A stretch of DNA of 64,000 bases from CAVVJA01 sp963809815 (GCA_963809815.1 CAWELM010000012.1:1-64000); one strand, 5' to 3'. Positions 18,013 to 26,990 are shown, numbered from the stretch's first letter. Numbers and translations are program-made. Notes: generated by a model from the sequence alone, not told the origin.

Positions 18013-18765
18013 ATGGCTAAATCTCGCCGTCGCAGTATCCCGATTCCGATGCCGTCATTCGTCGAGGGTGTGTTGGATTCGTCGCTTGACCGCGCGATGC
18101 GGGTCCAGCGGCCAGGCGTCGTCTCGTACGTCAATCGGGCGCGAGCCAAGCGCGGCCTCACGCCAGCAGACACGATCCGCGAGCTGGAGCGGATCTATCT
18201 GGGCACCGTCACCGCAATCGGCGCGATTGCCGGCGGGTCAGCGGCCTTTCCGGGCGTGGGAACGGGCGCTTCTGTCGCTACCGCGGCCTTCGAGATCGGC
18301 GCCTTCGCGGAAGCCACGGCGCTCTTCGGCCTGGCCGTGGCCGAGGTTCACGGTCTGCGGGTGGACAACCTCGAGCAGCGACGGGCGCTGGTGCTCGCGC
18401 TGCTGCTCGGTGACGAAGGAGTGCGGATCCTCGAGGAGTCCGCTCGCGGCGCGAAACGATCGCGCGCGAAGTGGGCTCAAGTGCTGTCCCAGCACGCGTC
18501 GGAGGAATCCGTCCGCCGCGCTAACCGTCGTCTCGCCAAGCATTTCCTCCCACGCTTCGGCCTTCAGCAGGGCGCGCTGCTGATCGGTCGAGCTATTCCG
18601 ATGGGCATCGGCGCCGGCATCGGCGCCGCTGGCAACGCGGCCCTCGCCCGCGCGTCGATCGCCGCGGCCCGACGGGTGTTCGGCCCGCCACCTGAGCAGT
18701 TCCCAGCTCGGATCGTCGACGTCCCGCCCGCAGAACCCTCGCCCGGGAGGGTCACGCTCTGGTAA
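18013..18765 (+). CDS. Conserved hydrophobic protein, weakly EcsC-like
   Basis: A 250-residue protein with no clear family. Its middle (about residues 65-115) is a Gly/Ala-rich hydrophobic stretch without charges (TVTAIGAIAGGSAAFPGVGT, then TAAFEIGAFAEATALFGLAV). A second one lies near residue 190 (IPMGIGAGIGAAGNAALARA). Arg-rich amphipathic segments separate them. The hairpin-like hydrophobic region followed by a short helical part resembles EcsC-type membrane-associated proteins, but this is a guess. The ATG at 18013 has GGGGGAG four bases upstream. A 25-codon open frame (17943-18020) overlaps its start. It is co-directional with the agmatinase gene, 33 bp away. Confidence 0.65.
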   Translation: MAKSRRRSIPIPMPSFVEGVLDSSLDRAMRVQRPGVVSYVNRARAKRGLTPADTIRELERIYLGTVTAIGAIAGGSAAFPGVGTGASVATAAFEIGAFAEATALFGLAVAEVHGLRVDNLEQRRALVLALLLGDEGVRILEESARGAKRSRAKWAQVLSQHASEESVRRANRRLAKHFLPRFGLQQGALLIGRAIPMGIGAGIGAAGNAALARASIAAARRVFGPPPEQFPARIVDVPPAEPSPGRVTLW

Positions 18766-18798
18766 GAGTTCGGGAACGACTCGCGGGAGGTCGCGACA

Positions 18799-19812
18799 AT
18801 GGCGCGGTACGGACCTCAGTTCGGTCCGGACATCCCCTTTCTCGGGGTCGACCGCTGCGACTGGGCTGATCCGGCGACCTATGCCGACGCGGACGTCGTG
18901 ATCCTCGGAGCGCCGTTCGACGGCGGGACGTCCAACCGCGCCGGCGCTCGGTTCGGGCCTCAGCTCATCCGGCAGACGGACTATCTTCCGCACGACGGCT
19001 CCCGGCCGTCGCTGGCGCTCCGGGTCGACGGGTTGCGCGACCTGCGGGTGTACGACGCCGGCGACGTCGAAATGTTTTCCGGCGACGCCGCGCGGTCCGT
19101 GCGGGATTTGCAGGCAGCGGTCTACGAGGTGACGCGCAACGGCGCCATCCCGCTCGTTCTCGGTGGCGACCACACGATCGCCTGGCCGGATGCGGCCGGC
19201 GTGGCCCAACATCTAGGCCAGGGCCGCATCTCGATGATCCATTTCGATGCGCACGCGGACACCGGGAACATCGAGTTCGGCTCGCTGATCGGCCACGGCC
19301 AGCCGATGCGCCGGCTGATCGAGTCCGGCGCCGTACGCGGGGATCGATTCCTGCAAATCGGCCTGCGCGGCTACTGGCCGCCTCCGGAGACGCTCGACTG
19401 GATGGCCGAGCAGCATATGCGTTCCTACGAGATGACCGAGATCGGTGAGCGCGGCTTGGGGACGTGCCTGACCGAGGCGTTCGGCATCGCCACCGACGAC
19501 TGCGACGGGGTGTTTCTGTCGGTCGACATCGACGTGTGCGACCCGGGGCATGCTCCGGGGACCGGCACCCCGGAACCGGGCGGCCTCTCCGCGCGCCAAT
19601 TGCTCGACTCCGTGCGGCGCATCGGCTACGAACTCCCGGTCGTCGGCGTCGACGTGGTGGAGGTGTCACCGCCTTACGACCACGCCGACATCACGGCCTT
19701 CCTGGCCAATCGGGTGGTTCTCGAAGTGCTGTCGGGCATCGCTCGCCGCCGCCGCGACGCCGCCAGCGGCGCTACGTGGGACCGATTGCGGCCGCTCCTC
19801 GACGGCCGCTGA
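18799..19812 (+). CDS. Agmatinase/ureohydrolase family enzyme
   Basis: A 337-residue binuclear-manganese hydrolase. All ligand motifs are present: LVLGGDHTI, MIHFDAHADTGN and LSVDIDVCDPGHAPGTGTPE, followed by VVGVDVVEVSPPYD. The family cleaves guanidino compounds to urea and an amine. The GTGTPEPGG form is usual for agmatinase and related guanidino-acid hydrolases rather than arginase. The true substrate (agmatine, guanidinobutyrate, guanidinopropionate) cannot be settled from sequence alone. It ends 12 bp from the convergent flavin reductase gene. Confidence 0.9.
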   Translation: MARYGPQFGPDIPFLGVDRCDWADPATYADADVVILGAPFDGGTSNRAGARFGPQLIRQTDYLPHDGSRPSLALRVDGLRDLRVYDAGDVEMFSGDAARSVRDLQAAVYEVTRNGAIPLVLGGDHTIAWPDAAGVAQHLGQGRISMIHFDAHADTGNIEFGSLIGHGQPMRRLIESGAVRGDRFLQIGLRGYWPPPETLDWMAEQHMRSYEMTEIGERGLGTCLTEAFGIATDDCDGVFLSVDIDVCDPGHAPGTGTPEPGGLSARQLLDSVRRIGYELPVVGVDVVEVSPPYDHADITAFLANRVVLEVLSGIARRRRDAASGATWDRLRPLLDGR

Positions 19813-19824
19813 CCACCCGTCGAC

Positions 19825-20553
19825 TCAGCCGCTCGGGCCGAAGCGCTCCACTCGCACATCCAGCACGGGCACGCCGAGGCCGACGAGCAGCAGGCTGGCA
19901 AACTCGGCGAAGCCGGCCGAGCCACAGACATAGGCGGTCGCGCCCGGTACGAGCAACGGCATGAGGTCAGCGGCGGTCAGCCGCCCGGCCGGCCGCTCAC
20001 CGTGCGGCACCCGGGTGAGCGCGATGGTGGCCCCGGCCGCGGCCAGCTCGTCGGCGTAGGGCAGCTCGGGCAGGTTGCGCCCGGAAACGGCCAGCTTAAG
20101 TTGCCGGGTGCTCCCGAGGTCCCGGGCGAGTCGCACCATGGCGACCAGGGGCACGACGCCGGTCCCACCACCGACGCCCAACGCCGGCGAAACCCCGTCC
20201 CACACGAACCATCCGCCGATCGGGCCGCGGACCTGCAGCTCGTCGCCCGGTCGGACGACGTCGGCGAGAAAGGTCGAGACCTCGCCCGTCTCGAGGCGCT
20301 CGACGAACAGCTCGACGAGCGGATCCGACGGCGCGGACGACACCGAGTAGGACCGCTGGGCGGTGTACCCATCGTCAGCGGTGAGCCGGACCACGTAATG
20401 CTGGCCCGCCATATGCGTCATTCGGTGCCTGACCTCTAGCCGGAGCAGCACCGACCGAGCGGACGGGTGCCGTACCTCGCGCACGACGGCCTGGCGCCAA
20501 CCGCCGGTCGGAGCATGCGGCGTGGCCGGAAGTGTCAGTGGCGGCTCAGTCAC
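19825..20553 (-). CDS. FAD/NAD(P)-binding ferredoxin-reductase-type protein
   Basis: A 242-residue oxidoreductase. The FAD-binding motif is QRSYSVSS, with HYVVRL before it, and the NAD(P) site is ALGVGGGTGVVPLVAMVR. The C-terminal YVCGSAGFAEFASLLL is the usual end of the reductase module; no 2Fe-2S domain follows. The GTG at 20553 overlaps the upstream molybdopterin gene by 8 nt. The pair is therefore co-translated, and this protein very likely passes electrons to or from the Mo enzyme. Confidence 0.88.
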   Translation of the reverse strand: MTEPPLTLPATPHAPTGGWRQAVVREVRHPSARSVLLRLEVRHRMTHMAGQHYVVRLTADDGYTAQRSYSVSSAPSDPLVELFVERLETGEVSTFLADVVRPGDELQVRGPIGGWFVWDGVSPALGVGGGTGVVPLVAMVRLARDLGSTRQLKLAVSGRNLPELPYADELAAAGATIALTRVPHGERPAGRLTAADLMPLLVPGATAYVCGSAGFAEFASLLLVGLGVPVLDVRVERFGPSG

Positions 20554-21157
20554 CTTGGTAACGCTGCTCGAGCCATGGGTCGCCCCGGTCGTGGTATCCG
20601 TTGCGCTCCCAGAAACCTTGCTGATCATGATCAAGCAGGGTCAGCCGAGTGACCCATTTCGCGCTCTTCCAGAAGTACAGATGCGGAACGAGCAGGCGGA
20701 CTGGACCACCATGGTCGATCGGCAACGGCTTGCGCTCGTGCGTCCACACGACCCACGCCTTGCCTCCCGTCAAGTCCGCCAGCGGCAGGTTCGTCGTGTA
20801 GCCGGTGGTCGACGTCGCGAGCACGAAAGCCGCCGCGGGCAGCGGCCGGGCGGCATCGAACAGCGTGTCGACGCTGACCCCACCGAAGCTCGTCCCGAGC
20901 TTGGACCACGTGGTAACGCAGTGGATGTCGCCGTGGAACTCCGACGCCGGCAACCGATGCGCCTCGTCCCACGTCCAGGTTCTGGTCTCCGCAACGAGAC
21001 CGTCGACTGTGATCGACCACCGTTGCGGAGCCAGCCGCGGCGTCACCTCCGCGGTCAGCACCGGGAAGTCCGACCCGACGTCGTATTGCCCAGGTGGCAG
21101 GCGTTCGTCCCGCACCCGATGCAGCCGGCCGGTGAAGCCTCGGGTCGGACCGCTCAC
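20546..21157 (-). CDS. Molybdopterin-dependent oxidoreductase (sulfite oxidase/YedY fold)
   Basis: A 203-residue single-domain SUOX-fold protein. Cys80 in EFHGDIHCVTTWSKLG is the expected molybdenum ligand. Other family segments are GGVSVDTLF, GYTTNLPLADL, GGPVRLLVPHLYFWKSAKW and the terminal NGYHDRGDPW. There is no Tat or Sec signal, so unlike E. coli MsrP/YedY it appears cytoplasmic. The GTG at 21157 has AAGGAG six bases upstream, which decides the start. It is coupled to the flavin reductase downstream. Substrate unknown; sulfoxides or sulfite are the family options. Confidence 0.9.
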   Translation of the reverse strand: MSGPTRGFTGRLHRVRDERLPPGQYDVGSDFPVLTAEVTPRLAPQRWSITVDGLVAETRTWTWDEAHRLPASEFHGDIHCVTTWSKLGTSFGGVSVDTLFDAARPLPAAAFVLATSTTGYTTNLPLADLTGGKAWVVWTHERKPLPIDHGGPVRLLVPHLYFWKSAKWVTRLTLLDHDQQGFWERNGYHDRGDPWLEQRYQGD

Positions 21158-21208
21158 GCCTCGCTCCTTCGCTCGACTGAACCTCACGGTAACGGACGCG
21201 GCAGGTCC

Positions 21209-21868
21209 TCAGCGGGCGACGTGCAGCTGCGCGGACGGGTCGTGCGCGATGTGCTCGATAGCTTGGACCGGGACCGGAGCGCCGGCCGGAGCGCGGACGA
21301 GCACAACCACGCTGCAGCCCGGCGCACCGGGAACGACCACGGCTCCGTCGGCTGGCCCGGTCGCGGCGAGCCCGGTTGACCGCTGCGGCACGGCCGATCC
21401 GCCGGGGACGCATTGGGCGGTTGTCGTGACGCTGACCCCCGCGTTGAGGACCGCGGTGAGCGTCGTGCGATAGGTGGCATTCGTCGACACGTCGGAAACG
21501 GTGCCGGAGCCGATCACAGTCGGAAACTCCAGCGCCCGGTCGACTGCCCCGAGAACGACGGATTCGGGATCGGACGAGACCCGGCAGGTCCGACCGACCG
21601 GGCAGCCGGAGGCATCGACTCCCAGCGGTACGACGGCTTGGACGTGCGTCGTCGTCGTCACGGTTCGGGAGCGGACGACCAGGCCGAGGATCGCGACCGC
21701 GAGTGCCAACGTGGCCACCGTGACCGCGACGATGACCGTACGGCGAGACACCGGCCGCGGGGAGGCTGCTGACGGTGCCGGTGGATTGGCGAGACCGCCT
21801 CCGGCCGGATCGCTCGCAGTGATCTCCAGGTCGCTCCACCCCGACGACGTCGGGTGCTCGGGCGTCAT
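21209..21868 (-). CDS. Single-TM secreted protein with four cysteines (paralogue A)
   Basis: A 219-residue protein of unknown function. A cytoplasmic N-terminus rich in Pro/Ser is followed by one TM segment (about residues 44-66) and an extracytoplasmic domain. Four cysteines stand at 89, 95, 153 and 185 within the contexts GCPVGRTC, QCVPGGSA and PGAPGCSV, suggesting two disulfides. It is a tandem paralogue of the next gene upstream: same length, same TM plan, same cysteine order and a similar C-terminal AHDPSAQ. The ATG overlaps that gene's stop by 4 nt. No enzyme motif is seen; a cell-surface binding role is possible. Confidence 0.75.
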   Translation of the reverse strand: MTPEHPTSSGWSDLEITASDPAGGGLANPPAPSAASPRPVSRRTVIVAVTVATLALAVAILGLVVRSRTVTTTTHVQAVVPLGVDASGCPVGRTCRVSSDPESVVLGAVDRALEFPTVIGSGTVSDVSTNATYRTTLTAVLNAGVSVTTTAQCVPGGSAVPQRSTGLAATGPADGAVVVPGAPGCSVVVLVRAPAGAPVPVQAIEHIAHDPSAQLHVAR

Positions 21869-22524
21869 CGCGGCGCCACCTGCGCGCCCGGATCATGGGC
21901 CAACGAGATCGCCGCCGTGTCCCACGACGTCCCGACGCGGGGGGAGTTCAGGTATACCTGCACGCTGCATCCGGCCGCGCCCGGCACAATCTCCAACAAC
22001 AGGCGGGCATGCACTACGGTGTTCCCGGCCAGATCGAGGCTGGTGTTCGCCGAGCGAACGGTCTGCTCGACAACCGCGGCTCCGCCGGGAACGCAACCCG
22101 CCGTCGCCGAGACAACGGCACCTCCCTCGAGCGCGCCGAGCACCGTGGCTTGGTAGATGACGCCGGGCCTGTCCCTCTCCACGGTGTGGGCGCCGGCCAG
22201 GACTCGCGCGGCGGGAAAGGCGCGCCGCAAGGCGGCTCGCAGCTGCGTCGACGTCGTGGCCGAGGTCGTGCACCGCACCGTGACCGGGCATCCGGCAGCA
22301 TCAGTGGTGACTGCGGCTGGTGGCCCGGGGTCGACAACGGTCCTCGCGTGATGAACGGGACTGGCGTTCCCCGCAGCGGCGCCGACCACCACCGCAGCCG
22401 CCGCGATCACCGTCGCAACAACCAAGACAATCCGACGGCCGGTCGGCGTTACGCTCCAGCGGCTCCGAAACCCGGCCGAACCTGTCGTGACGACATCGAC
22501 AGCGCGATCGTCGGACGGGCTCAC
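21865..22524 (-). CDS. Single-TM secreted protein with four cysteines (paralogue B)
   Basis: The chosen GTG at 22524 gives 219 residues, exactly the length of the adjacent paralogue, which supports it over a longer frame to 22737. A TM segment lies at about residues 31-51. The extracytoplasmic domain has cysteines at 79, 85, 144 and 186 (GCPVTVRC, GCVPGGAA, PGAAGCSV) and ends AHDPGAQVAPR. Similarity to paralogue A is strongest around the cysteines and at the C-terminus. The gene starts 58 bp after the treZ stop and is co-directional, so read-through from treZ is possible. Function unknown. Confidence 0.72.
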   Translation of the reverse strand: MSPSDDRAVDVVTTGSAGFRSRWSVTPTGRRIVLVVATVIAAAAVVVGAAAGNASPVHHARTVVDPGPPAAVTTDAAGCPVTVRCTTSATTSTQLRAALRRAFPAARVLAGAHTVERDRPGVIYQATVLGALEGGAVVSATAGCVPGGAAVVEQTVRSANTSLDLAGNTVVHARLLLEIVPGAAGCSVQVYLNSPRVGTSWDTAAISLAHDPGAQVAPR

Positions 22525-22582
22525 CCCGCCGATGATCGTCGCGTGGCGGACGCCGTGCCACTCCAGCCCGGATGCGGAGCTC

Positions 22583-24310
22583 TCAGCGGGTTCGGATGAC
22601 GGCTGCGCTCTGCCCGTCCAGCGAGAGGCCGGTGTCGGCCGTCTTGACCTCGCCGGTGGCAAGCAGGACCTCACCGGCCAGGCCAGGCACGACCTGTGGA
22701 GCCTCGTCGAAGTTCGCCGCGATCCGCAGCCCACCACGATGGGCGACCAGCCATCGAGCTGCCTCGTCGTAGTCGACGGCCACTGCGGCGAGCCGGACGT
22801 CCTGCAGATCAGGCTCGGAATGCCGCAACCAGATCAGCCGCCGGTAGAGCGCCAGCATGTTCTGGTGCGGAGCGGCGGAAAGCTCGGACCAATTCAGCTT
22901 GGCAGCCTGGAAGGCCAGCGGGTCCTGGGGGTCGAGCATCTCGGTGGTATCCCAGCCGTAGTTCGCAAACTCCTCGATGCGTCCGCTGCTCGCCGCGGCG
23001 GCGAGGTGCGGCTCGGGATGAGAGCTGAAGAACGGCCATCGCGTGCCGGCGGCCCACTCCTCACCCATCCAGAGCATGGGCGTGAATGGCGAGGTGAGCA
23101 GTAACACCGCGCCGACATCCAGCAGACGCGGTGGGGTGATCTCCGGCAACCGATCTCCGAGCGCCCGGTTTCCGACCTGATCGTGATCCTGCAAGTACGC
23201 GACGAACCGATGGGCCGGCGTCCGGACGCGATCGACCGGGCGCCCGTGCACTCGACCGCGAAATGTCGAGTAGGAGCCATCGTGCAGGAACGCCGACGTG
23301 TAGACCTTGGCGAGGGCGGCCAGTGAGCCAAAGTCCACGTAGTAGCCCTGGCGCTCCCCGGTCAGCAGCGCATGCAACGCATGGTGCATATCGTCGTCCC
23401 ACTGGGCGTCCAGCCCGTACCCGCCCTCGCTCCGCGGGGTGATCATGACTGCATCGTTCAGGTCGGACTCGGCGACGAGGGTTCTCGGCTGGCCAAGCAA
23501 TGCCGCGAGGCCGTCGACGGCGGCGGACAGCTCAGCGAGCAGATGCGGCTTCGACGTATCGAGGAGGGCATGGGCCGCATCCAGCCGGAGACCGTCGATG
23601 TGGAAGTCGCGCAGCCACATGAGGGCGTTGTCGATGATGTATCGGCGAACCTCCGGCGAGCCGGGTCCGTCGAGATTCACCACCTCACCCCACGCGTTGC
23701 GCTGCCTGGCCAGGTAGGGCCCGAAGCGAGGGAGGTAGTTGCCGCTCGGCCCGAGATGGTTGTAAACCACGTCGAGGAGCACCGCGAGGCGGTGCGAATG
23801 GCACGCGTCGACGAAGCGTTTCAGCCCGTCCGGACCGCCGTAGGGTTCGTGCACGGCGTACCAGTCCACGCCGTCGTAACCCCAGTTCCAGACCCCGTTG
23901 AAGGTGTTCACCGGCAACAACTCGACATGGGTCACACCCAGGTCAACGAGGTGGCTCAGGCGTTCGATCGCCGCGTCGAAGGTCCCTTCTGGCGTGAACG
24001 TGCCGATGTGAAGTTCGTAGACGATTGATCCGGGCCAGTCACGCCCCGGCCACGATCCGTCCTGCCAGCGATAGGCCGAGTCGTCATAGACCCGGCTTGC
24101 CTCGTGCGCGCCTCGTGGTTGCCAGCGCGACCGCGGATCCGGAAGACCGTGTTCGTCCTCGTCGAGCAGGTAGGCGTAGTCGGTGCCAGGTGCCGCGTCG
24201 AGGCTCGTTCCCCACCACCCGTTACCGATGGCGGCCAAGTCGTGCACCTCGGCGCCGAGCCGGACGCGCACCCGATGGGCCAACGGCGCCCAGACGCGAA
24301 ACCCGGTCAT
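22583..24310 (-). CDS. treZ: Malto-oligosyltrehalose trehalohydrolase
   Basis: A 575-residue GH13 enzyme that releases trehalose from malto-oligosyl trehalose made by TreY. It starts MTGFRVWAPLAHRVRVRLG (N-terminal E-set domain). The barrel follows with LLPVNTFNGVWNWGYDGVDW, DVVYNHLGPSGNYL, the nucleophile region DGLRLDAAHALLD, TLVAESDLND (general acid) and YLQDHDQVGNRALGDRL. Length and motifs fit a complete TreZ. Its partners treY and glgX are 3.5 kb away on the same strand rather than adjacent. The start is 51 bp from the divergent PPK2 gene. Confidence 0.95.
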   Translation of the reverse strand: MTGFRVWAPLAHRVRVRLGAEVHDLAAIGNGWWGTSLDAAPGTDYAYLLDEDEHGLPDPRSRWQPRGAHEASRVYDDSAYRWQDGSWPGRDWPGSIVYELHIGTFTPEGTFDAAIERLSHLVDLGVTHVELLPVNTFNGVWNWGYDGVDWYAVHEPYGGPDGLKRFVDACHSHRLAVLLDVVYNHLGPSGNYLPRFGPYLARQRNAWGEVVNLDGPGSPEVRRYIIDNALMWLRDFHIDGLRLDAAHALLDTSKPHLLAELSAAVDGLAALLGQPRTLVAESDLNDAVMITPRSEGGYGLDAQWDDDMHHALHALLTGERQGYYVDFGSLAALAKVYTSAFLHDGSYSTFRGRVHGRPVDRVRTPAHRFVAYLQDHDQVGNRALGDRLPEITPPRLLDVGAVLLLTSPFTPMLWMGEEWAAGTRWPFFSSHPEPHLAAAASSGRIEEFANYGWDTTEMLDPQDPLAFQAAKLNWSELSAAPHQNMLALYRRLIWLRHSEPDLQDVRLAAVAVDYDEAARWLVAHRGGLRIAANFDEAPQVVPGLAGEVLLATGEVKTADTGLSLDGQSAAVIRTR

Positions 24311-24361
24311 GGGGGAGTCTTACCCTGCCAGGTCGGTTACGCACCACATAGGCTGCCGCAT

Positions 24362-25213
24362 GTGAAAGCTGATCCCAAGTCCGTGCGTGACGTCCTCCGA
24401 GCGGCACCGGGTGCGGTAAATCTCGCTGGCTACGAGACGGCGAGCACACCGCTGGCGCCCGGCAAGAAGAAGCGCACCTTGCAGAACCTGATCAAGGAAG
24501 GCGGTCTCCTCGGCGATCTCCAGGAAAGGCTCTACGCCGAGTCGACGCTAGGGGGCCAGCGATCTGTACTTCTCGTGCTGCAGGGCATGGACACCTCCGG
24601 CAAGGGTGGCGTGGTGAAGCACGTCGTCGGCCTGTGCTCACCAAATGCCGTCTCGGTGAAGGCCTTCAAGAAGCCGACTCCGGAGGAGGCAGCGCATCAT
24701 TTCCTCTGGCGTATCCGCAAGGCGTTGCCCCGGTCAGGAATCATTGGCGTCTTCGATCGATCCCATTATGAGGATGTGCTCGTTCCGCGGGTGCATGATC
24801 TCATCCCCGAGGCGGAGTGGCAGCGGCGTTACGAAGAGATCAACGCGTTTGAGGCGGGCCTCGTCGAGCACGGCACGACAGTCGTGAAGTGCTTGCTGCA
24901 CATCTCGTACGCGACCCAGCGCGAGCGGCTCCTGGCCCGGCTGGACGATCCGACCAAACGGTGGAAGTTCAGCGAGGGAGACATTACCGAGCGTGCCTAT
25001 TGGGCCGACTATCAGGCCGCATACGCCGACATGCTCAAGCACTGCTCCCCCGACCACGCGCCGTGGTACGTCGTGCCGAGCGACCGGAAGTGGTACCGGA
25101 ACTGGGCCGTCGAGCAATTGCTCGTGGAGACGCTCCGTGATCTCGATCCGCGTTATCCGGAGCCAGCCCTGGACGTAGACCGCCTGCGGCTGCGCCTGCA
25201 GCCGCCGTTCTGA
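24362..25213 (+). CDS. Polyphosphate kinase 2 family protein
   Basis: A 283-residue PPK2 of the single-domain type. The Walker A motif LQGMDTSGKGG spans about residues 73-83, the lid follows (KHVVGLCSPNAVSVKAFKKP), and Walker B is FDRSHYEDVLVPRVHDL. The C-terminal half has KWKFSEGD and HAPWYVVPSDRKWYRNW, usual for this family. PPK2 enzymes move phosphate between polyphosphate and nucleoside mono- or diphosphates; which class this one is (NMP or NDP kinase) is not certain. GTG 24362 was chosen because family similarity starts with the lysine-rich segment soon after it. Confidence 0.92.
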   Translation: MKADPKSVRDVLRAAPGAVNLAGYETASTPLAPGKKKRTLQNLIKEGGLLGDLQERLYAESTLGGQRSVLLVLQGMDTSGKGGVVKHVVGLCSPNAVSVKAFKKPTPEEAAHHFLWRIRKALPRSGIIGVFDRSHYEDVLVPRVHDLIPEAEWQRRYEEINAFEAGLVEHGTTVVKCLLHISYATQRERLLARLDDPTKRWKFSEGDITERAYWADYQAAYADMLKHCSPDHAPWYVVPSDRKWYRNWAVEQLLVETLRDLDPRYPEPALDVDRLRLRLQPPF

Positions 25214-25219
25214 GCCTCG

Positions 25220-25687
25220 CTAGCGGCGAGCCTGCCCATAGTCGATGATCATGCGTGCAGTATCGCCGAGTTGCGCGAGTGTCTTGACTGTGCCGGTGGG
25301 CTTGGTCGGAAGCATCAGCGACGGAGGAACATCTGCGTACGACCCGTCGGCTCGGGTGATTCGAAGTGTCGGCCCGTTGAACCCGCTGCGCCGAACAGAG
25401 ATCGACTGGATATCTGACCAGTCGATGTTGTGGGTGCGCAGAAGACCGCGAAAACCGATGCCGTACCGGTCTGCGACCAAGTACATGCGCAGGCCCTCGA
25501 TCGCTGCGATGAAGGCGAGCGCGCCGAGCCCGATCGTTACGATCCGCACCAGAGTGTTCGGTGACAAGTACAGGTTCAAGGCGACCACTCCGCAGACGAA
25601 CAACATCATGACCGTGGGCTGCCACGCGGGAACTCGCCAGACGAGGGGCGCGCTCGGATCGGTGGGGTGGGCGAAACGAGCCGGCAT
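25220..25687 (-). CDS. PH-domain membrane protein
   Basis: A 155-residue protein with two adjacent TM segments (about residues 22-60: TVMMLFVCGVVALNLYL and IVTIGLGALAFIAAI) followed by a bacterial PH-like domain (YLVADRYGIGFRGLLRTHNIDWSDIQSISV). Small actinobacterial proteins of this type are common and uncharacterised. I chose the ATG at 25687, which leaves a short soluble N-terminus before the first helix. It lies downstream of the ECF42 sigma factor gene with a 35-bp gap and may share its transcript. Confidence 0.7.
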   Translation of the reverse strand: MPARFAHPTDPSAPLVWRVPAWQPTVMMLFVCGVVALNLYLSPNTLVRIVTIGLGALAFIAAIEGLRMYLVADRYGIGFRGLLRTHNIDWSDIQSISVRRSGFNGPTLRITRADGSYADVPPSLMLPTKPTGTVKTLAQLGDTARMIIDYGQARR

Positions 25688-25722
25688 GCCACGAGCGTAC
25701 GGATCCGCGGCTGATGGTCGAA

Positions 25723-26988
25723 TCACGCCCGGTTGCGTTCGGTGATCTCCGAGAGTCGTCCGGCGAGGAAGACCTGCTCGGCTCGATTCTCGGTCAACAG
25801 CAACGCCTCCTCGTATGCGTGCCGAGCTTCGACGTTGCGTCCGAGTCGCCGCAGGAAGTCCGCGCGAGCGGCGGCCAGGTAGCCATAGCCGGCGAGTTGT
25901 GGCTCCGCCGTCAGCGGCTCCAAGGCCGCAAGACCTGCCTCAGGGCCTTGCTCGAATCCGACGGCAACAGCGCGGTTCAAAGCGACGACCGGTGACGGCC
26001 AAATCTGCACCAGCACGTCGTAGAGCCCGACCACCTCATGCCAGTCGGTGTCATCCCAGGTAGGCGCCCCGCTGTGCACGGCCGCGATCGCCGCCATCAG
26101 CGCGAACCGGCCCGGCGGCCGGTGTCGAAGGGCCCGCCGCACCAGCTCGGCGCCTTCCCGGATCGCCGCCTGGTCCCACTGTCTTCGGTCCTGGTCAGCG
26201 AGCAACTGCAGGCCGCCGTCCGCCCCCAGTCGGGTCTCGCGTCGGGCGTCGGTGAGCAGGATCAGCGCGAGCAGGCCCGAGACGCCGGGGTCGTCGGGCA
26301 GCAGCGCGGCCAGCATCCGGGCGAGGTCCAGCGCTCGCTCGACCAGGTCTCGGCGCATGAGGTCGGCGCCGGCCGGGGCGGTATGCCCGGTCGTGAAAAC
26401 CAGATGGATGACCGTCAGGACCGCGTCTACCCGGGCGGGCAGTTCCTCCGCCGGCGGGACTCGGTAGGCAATGCCGGCGGCGGCGATCTTGTGTTTGGCG
26501 CGGGTGATCCGGGCCGCCATCGTGGACTCACCGACCAAGAACGCGCGCGCGACCTCAACCGTCGTCAATCCGCACAGCAGCCGCAGGGTCAAGGCAACTT
26601 GGCTCGTTTCGGCGAGCGCTGGATGGCAACAGGTGAACACCAGCCGGAGCCGATCGTCTGGGATGTGATCGTCCGGCCGTTCGGGTTCCGCGCCCGGCTG
26701 CTCGTCGAGCAGAAGCAGGGGAAGCGCACGGCGCAGCGTCGCATCCCGGCGCAACACGTCGACCGCCCGTCGCCGGGCCACGGTCGTGAGCCAGGCCCCG
26801 GGCGACGCGGGAACCCCCCGCTCCACCCACGTCCGCAGCGCCTGCGCGTACGCGTCCTGGACGCACTCCTCGGCCAGATCCAGATCCCTCGTTACCCGCA
26901 CCGTCGCGGCTAGAACGAACGCCCACTCGTGCCGGTGGGCATCCGCAACCGCGGCCACGACGGCGGCGTCGGCCGGATCCGCGGGCAC
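25723..26988 (-). CDS. ECF42-type RNA polymerase sigma factor with C-terminal TPR domain
   Basis: A 421-residue sigma factor. Region 2 is HEWAFVLAATVRVTRDLDLAEECVQDAYAQAL. Region 4 is LTLRLLCGLTTVEVARAFLVGESTMAARITRAKHKI (given as family span, about residues 130-165). The rest, about residues 180-421, is the long DUF6596/TPR-like extension typical of ECF42, ending AYEEALLLTENRAEQVFLAG. The group has no anti-sigma factor; control is thought to come from the C-terminal domain. It follows the DGPF gene with a 2-bp gap, the standard ECF42 cassette. Confidence 0.93.
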   Translation of the reverse strand: MPADPADAAVVAAVADAHRHEWAFVLAATVRVTRDLDLAEECVQDAYAQALRTWVERGVPASPGAWLTTVARRRAVDVLRRDATLRRALPLLLLDEQPGAEPERPDDHIPDDRLRLVFTCCHPALAETSQVALTLRLLCGLTTVEVARAFLVGESTMAARITRAKHKIAAAGIAYRVPPAEELPARVDAVLTVIHLVFTTGHTAPAGADLMRRDLVERALDLARMLAALLPDDPGVSGLLALILLTDARRETRLGADGGLQLLADQDRRQWDQAAIREGAELVRRALRHRPPGRFALMAAIAAVHSGAPTWDDTDWHEVVGLYDVLVQIWPSPVVALNRAVAVGFEQGPEAGLAALEPLTAEPQLAGYGYLAAARADFLRRLGRNVEARHAYEEALLLTENRAEQVFLAGRLSEITERNRA

Positions 26989-26990
26989 GA

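Noticed and set aside
17943..18020. 25-codon open frame overlapping the start of the EcsC-like gene
   Set aside because: It could be a leader peptide, but it has no clear RBS and no recognisable feature; kept only as a note.
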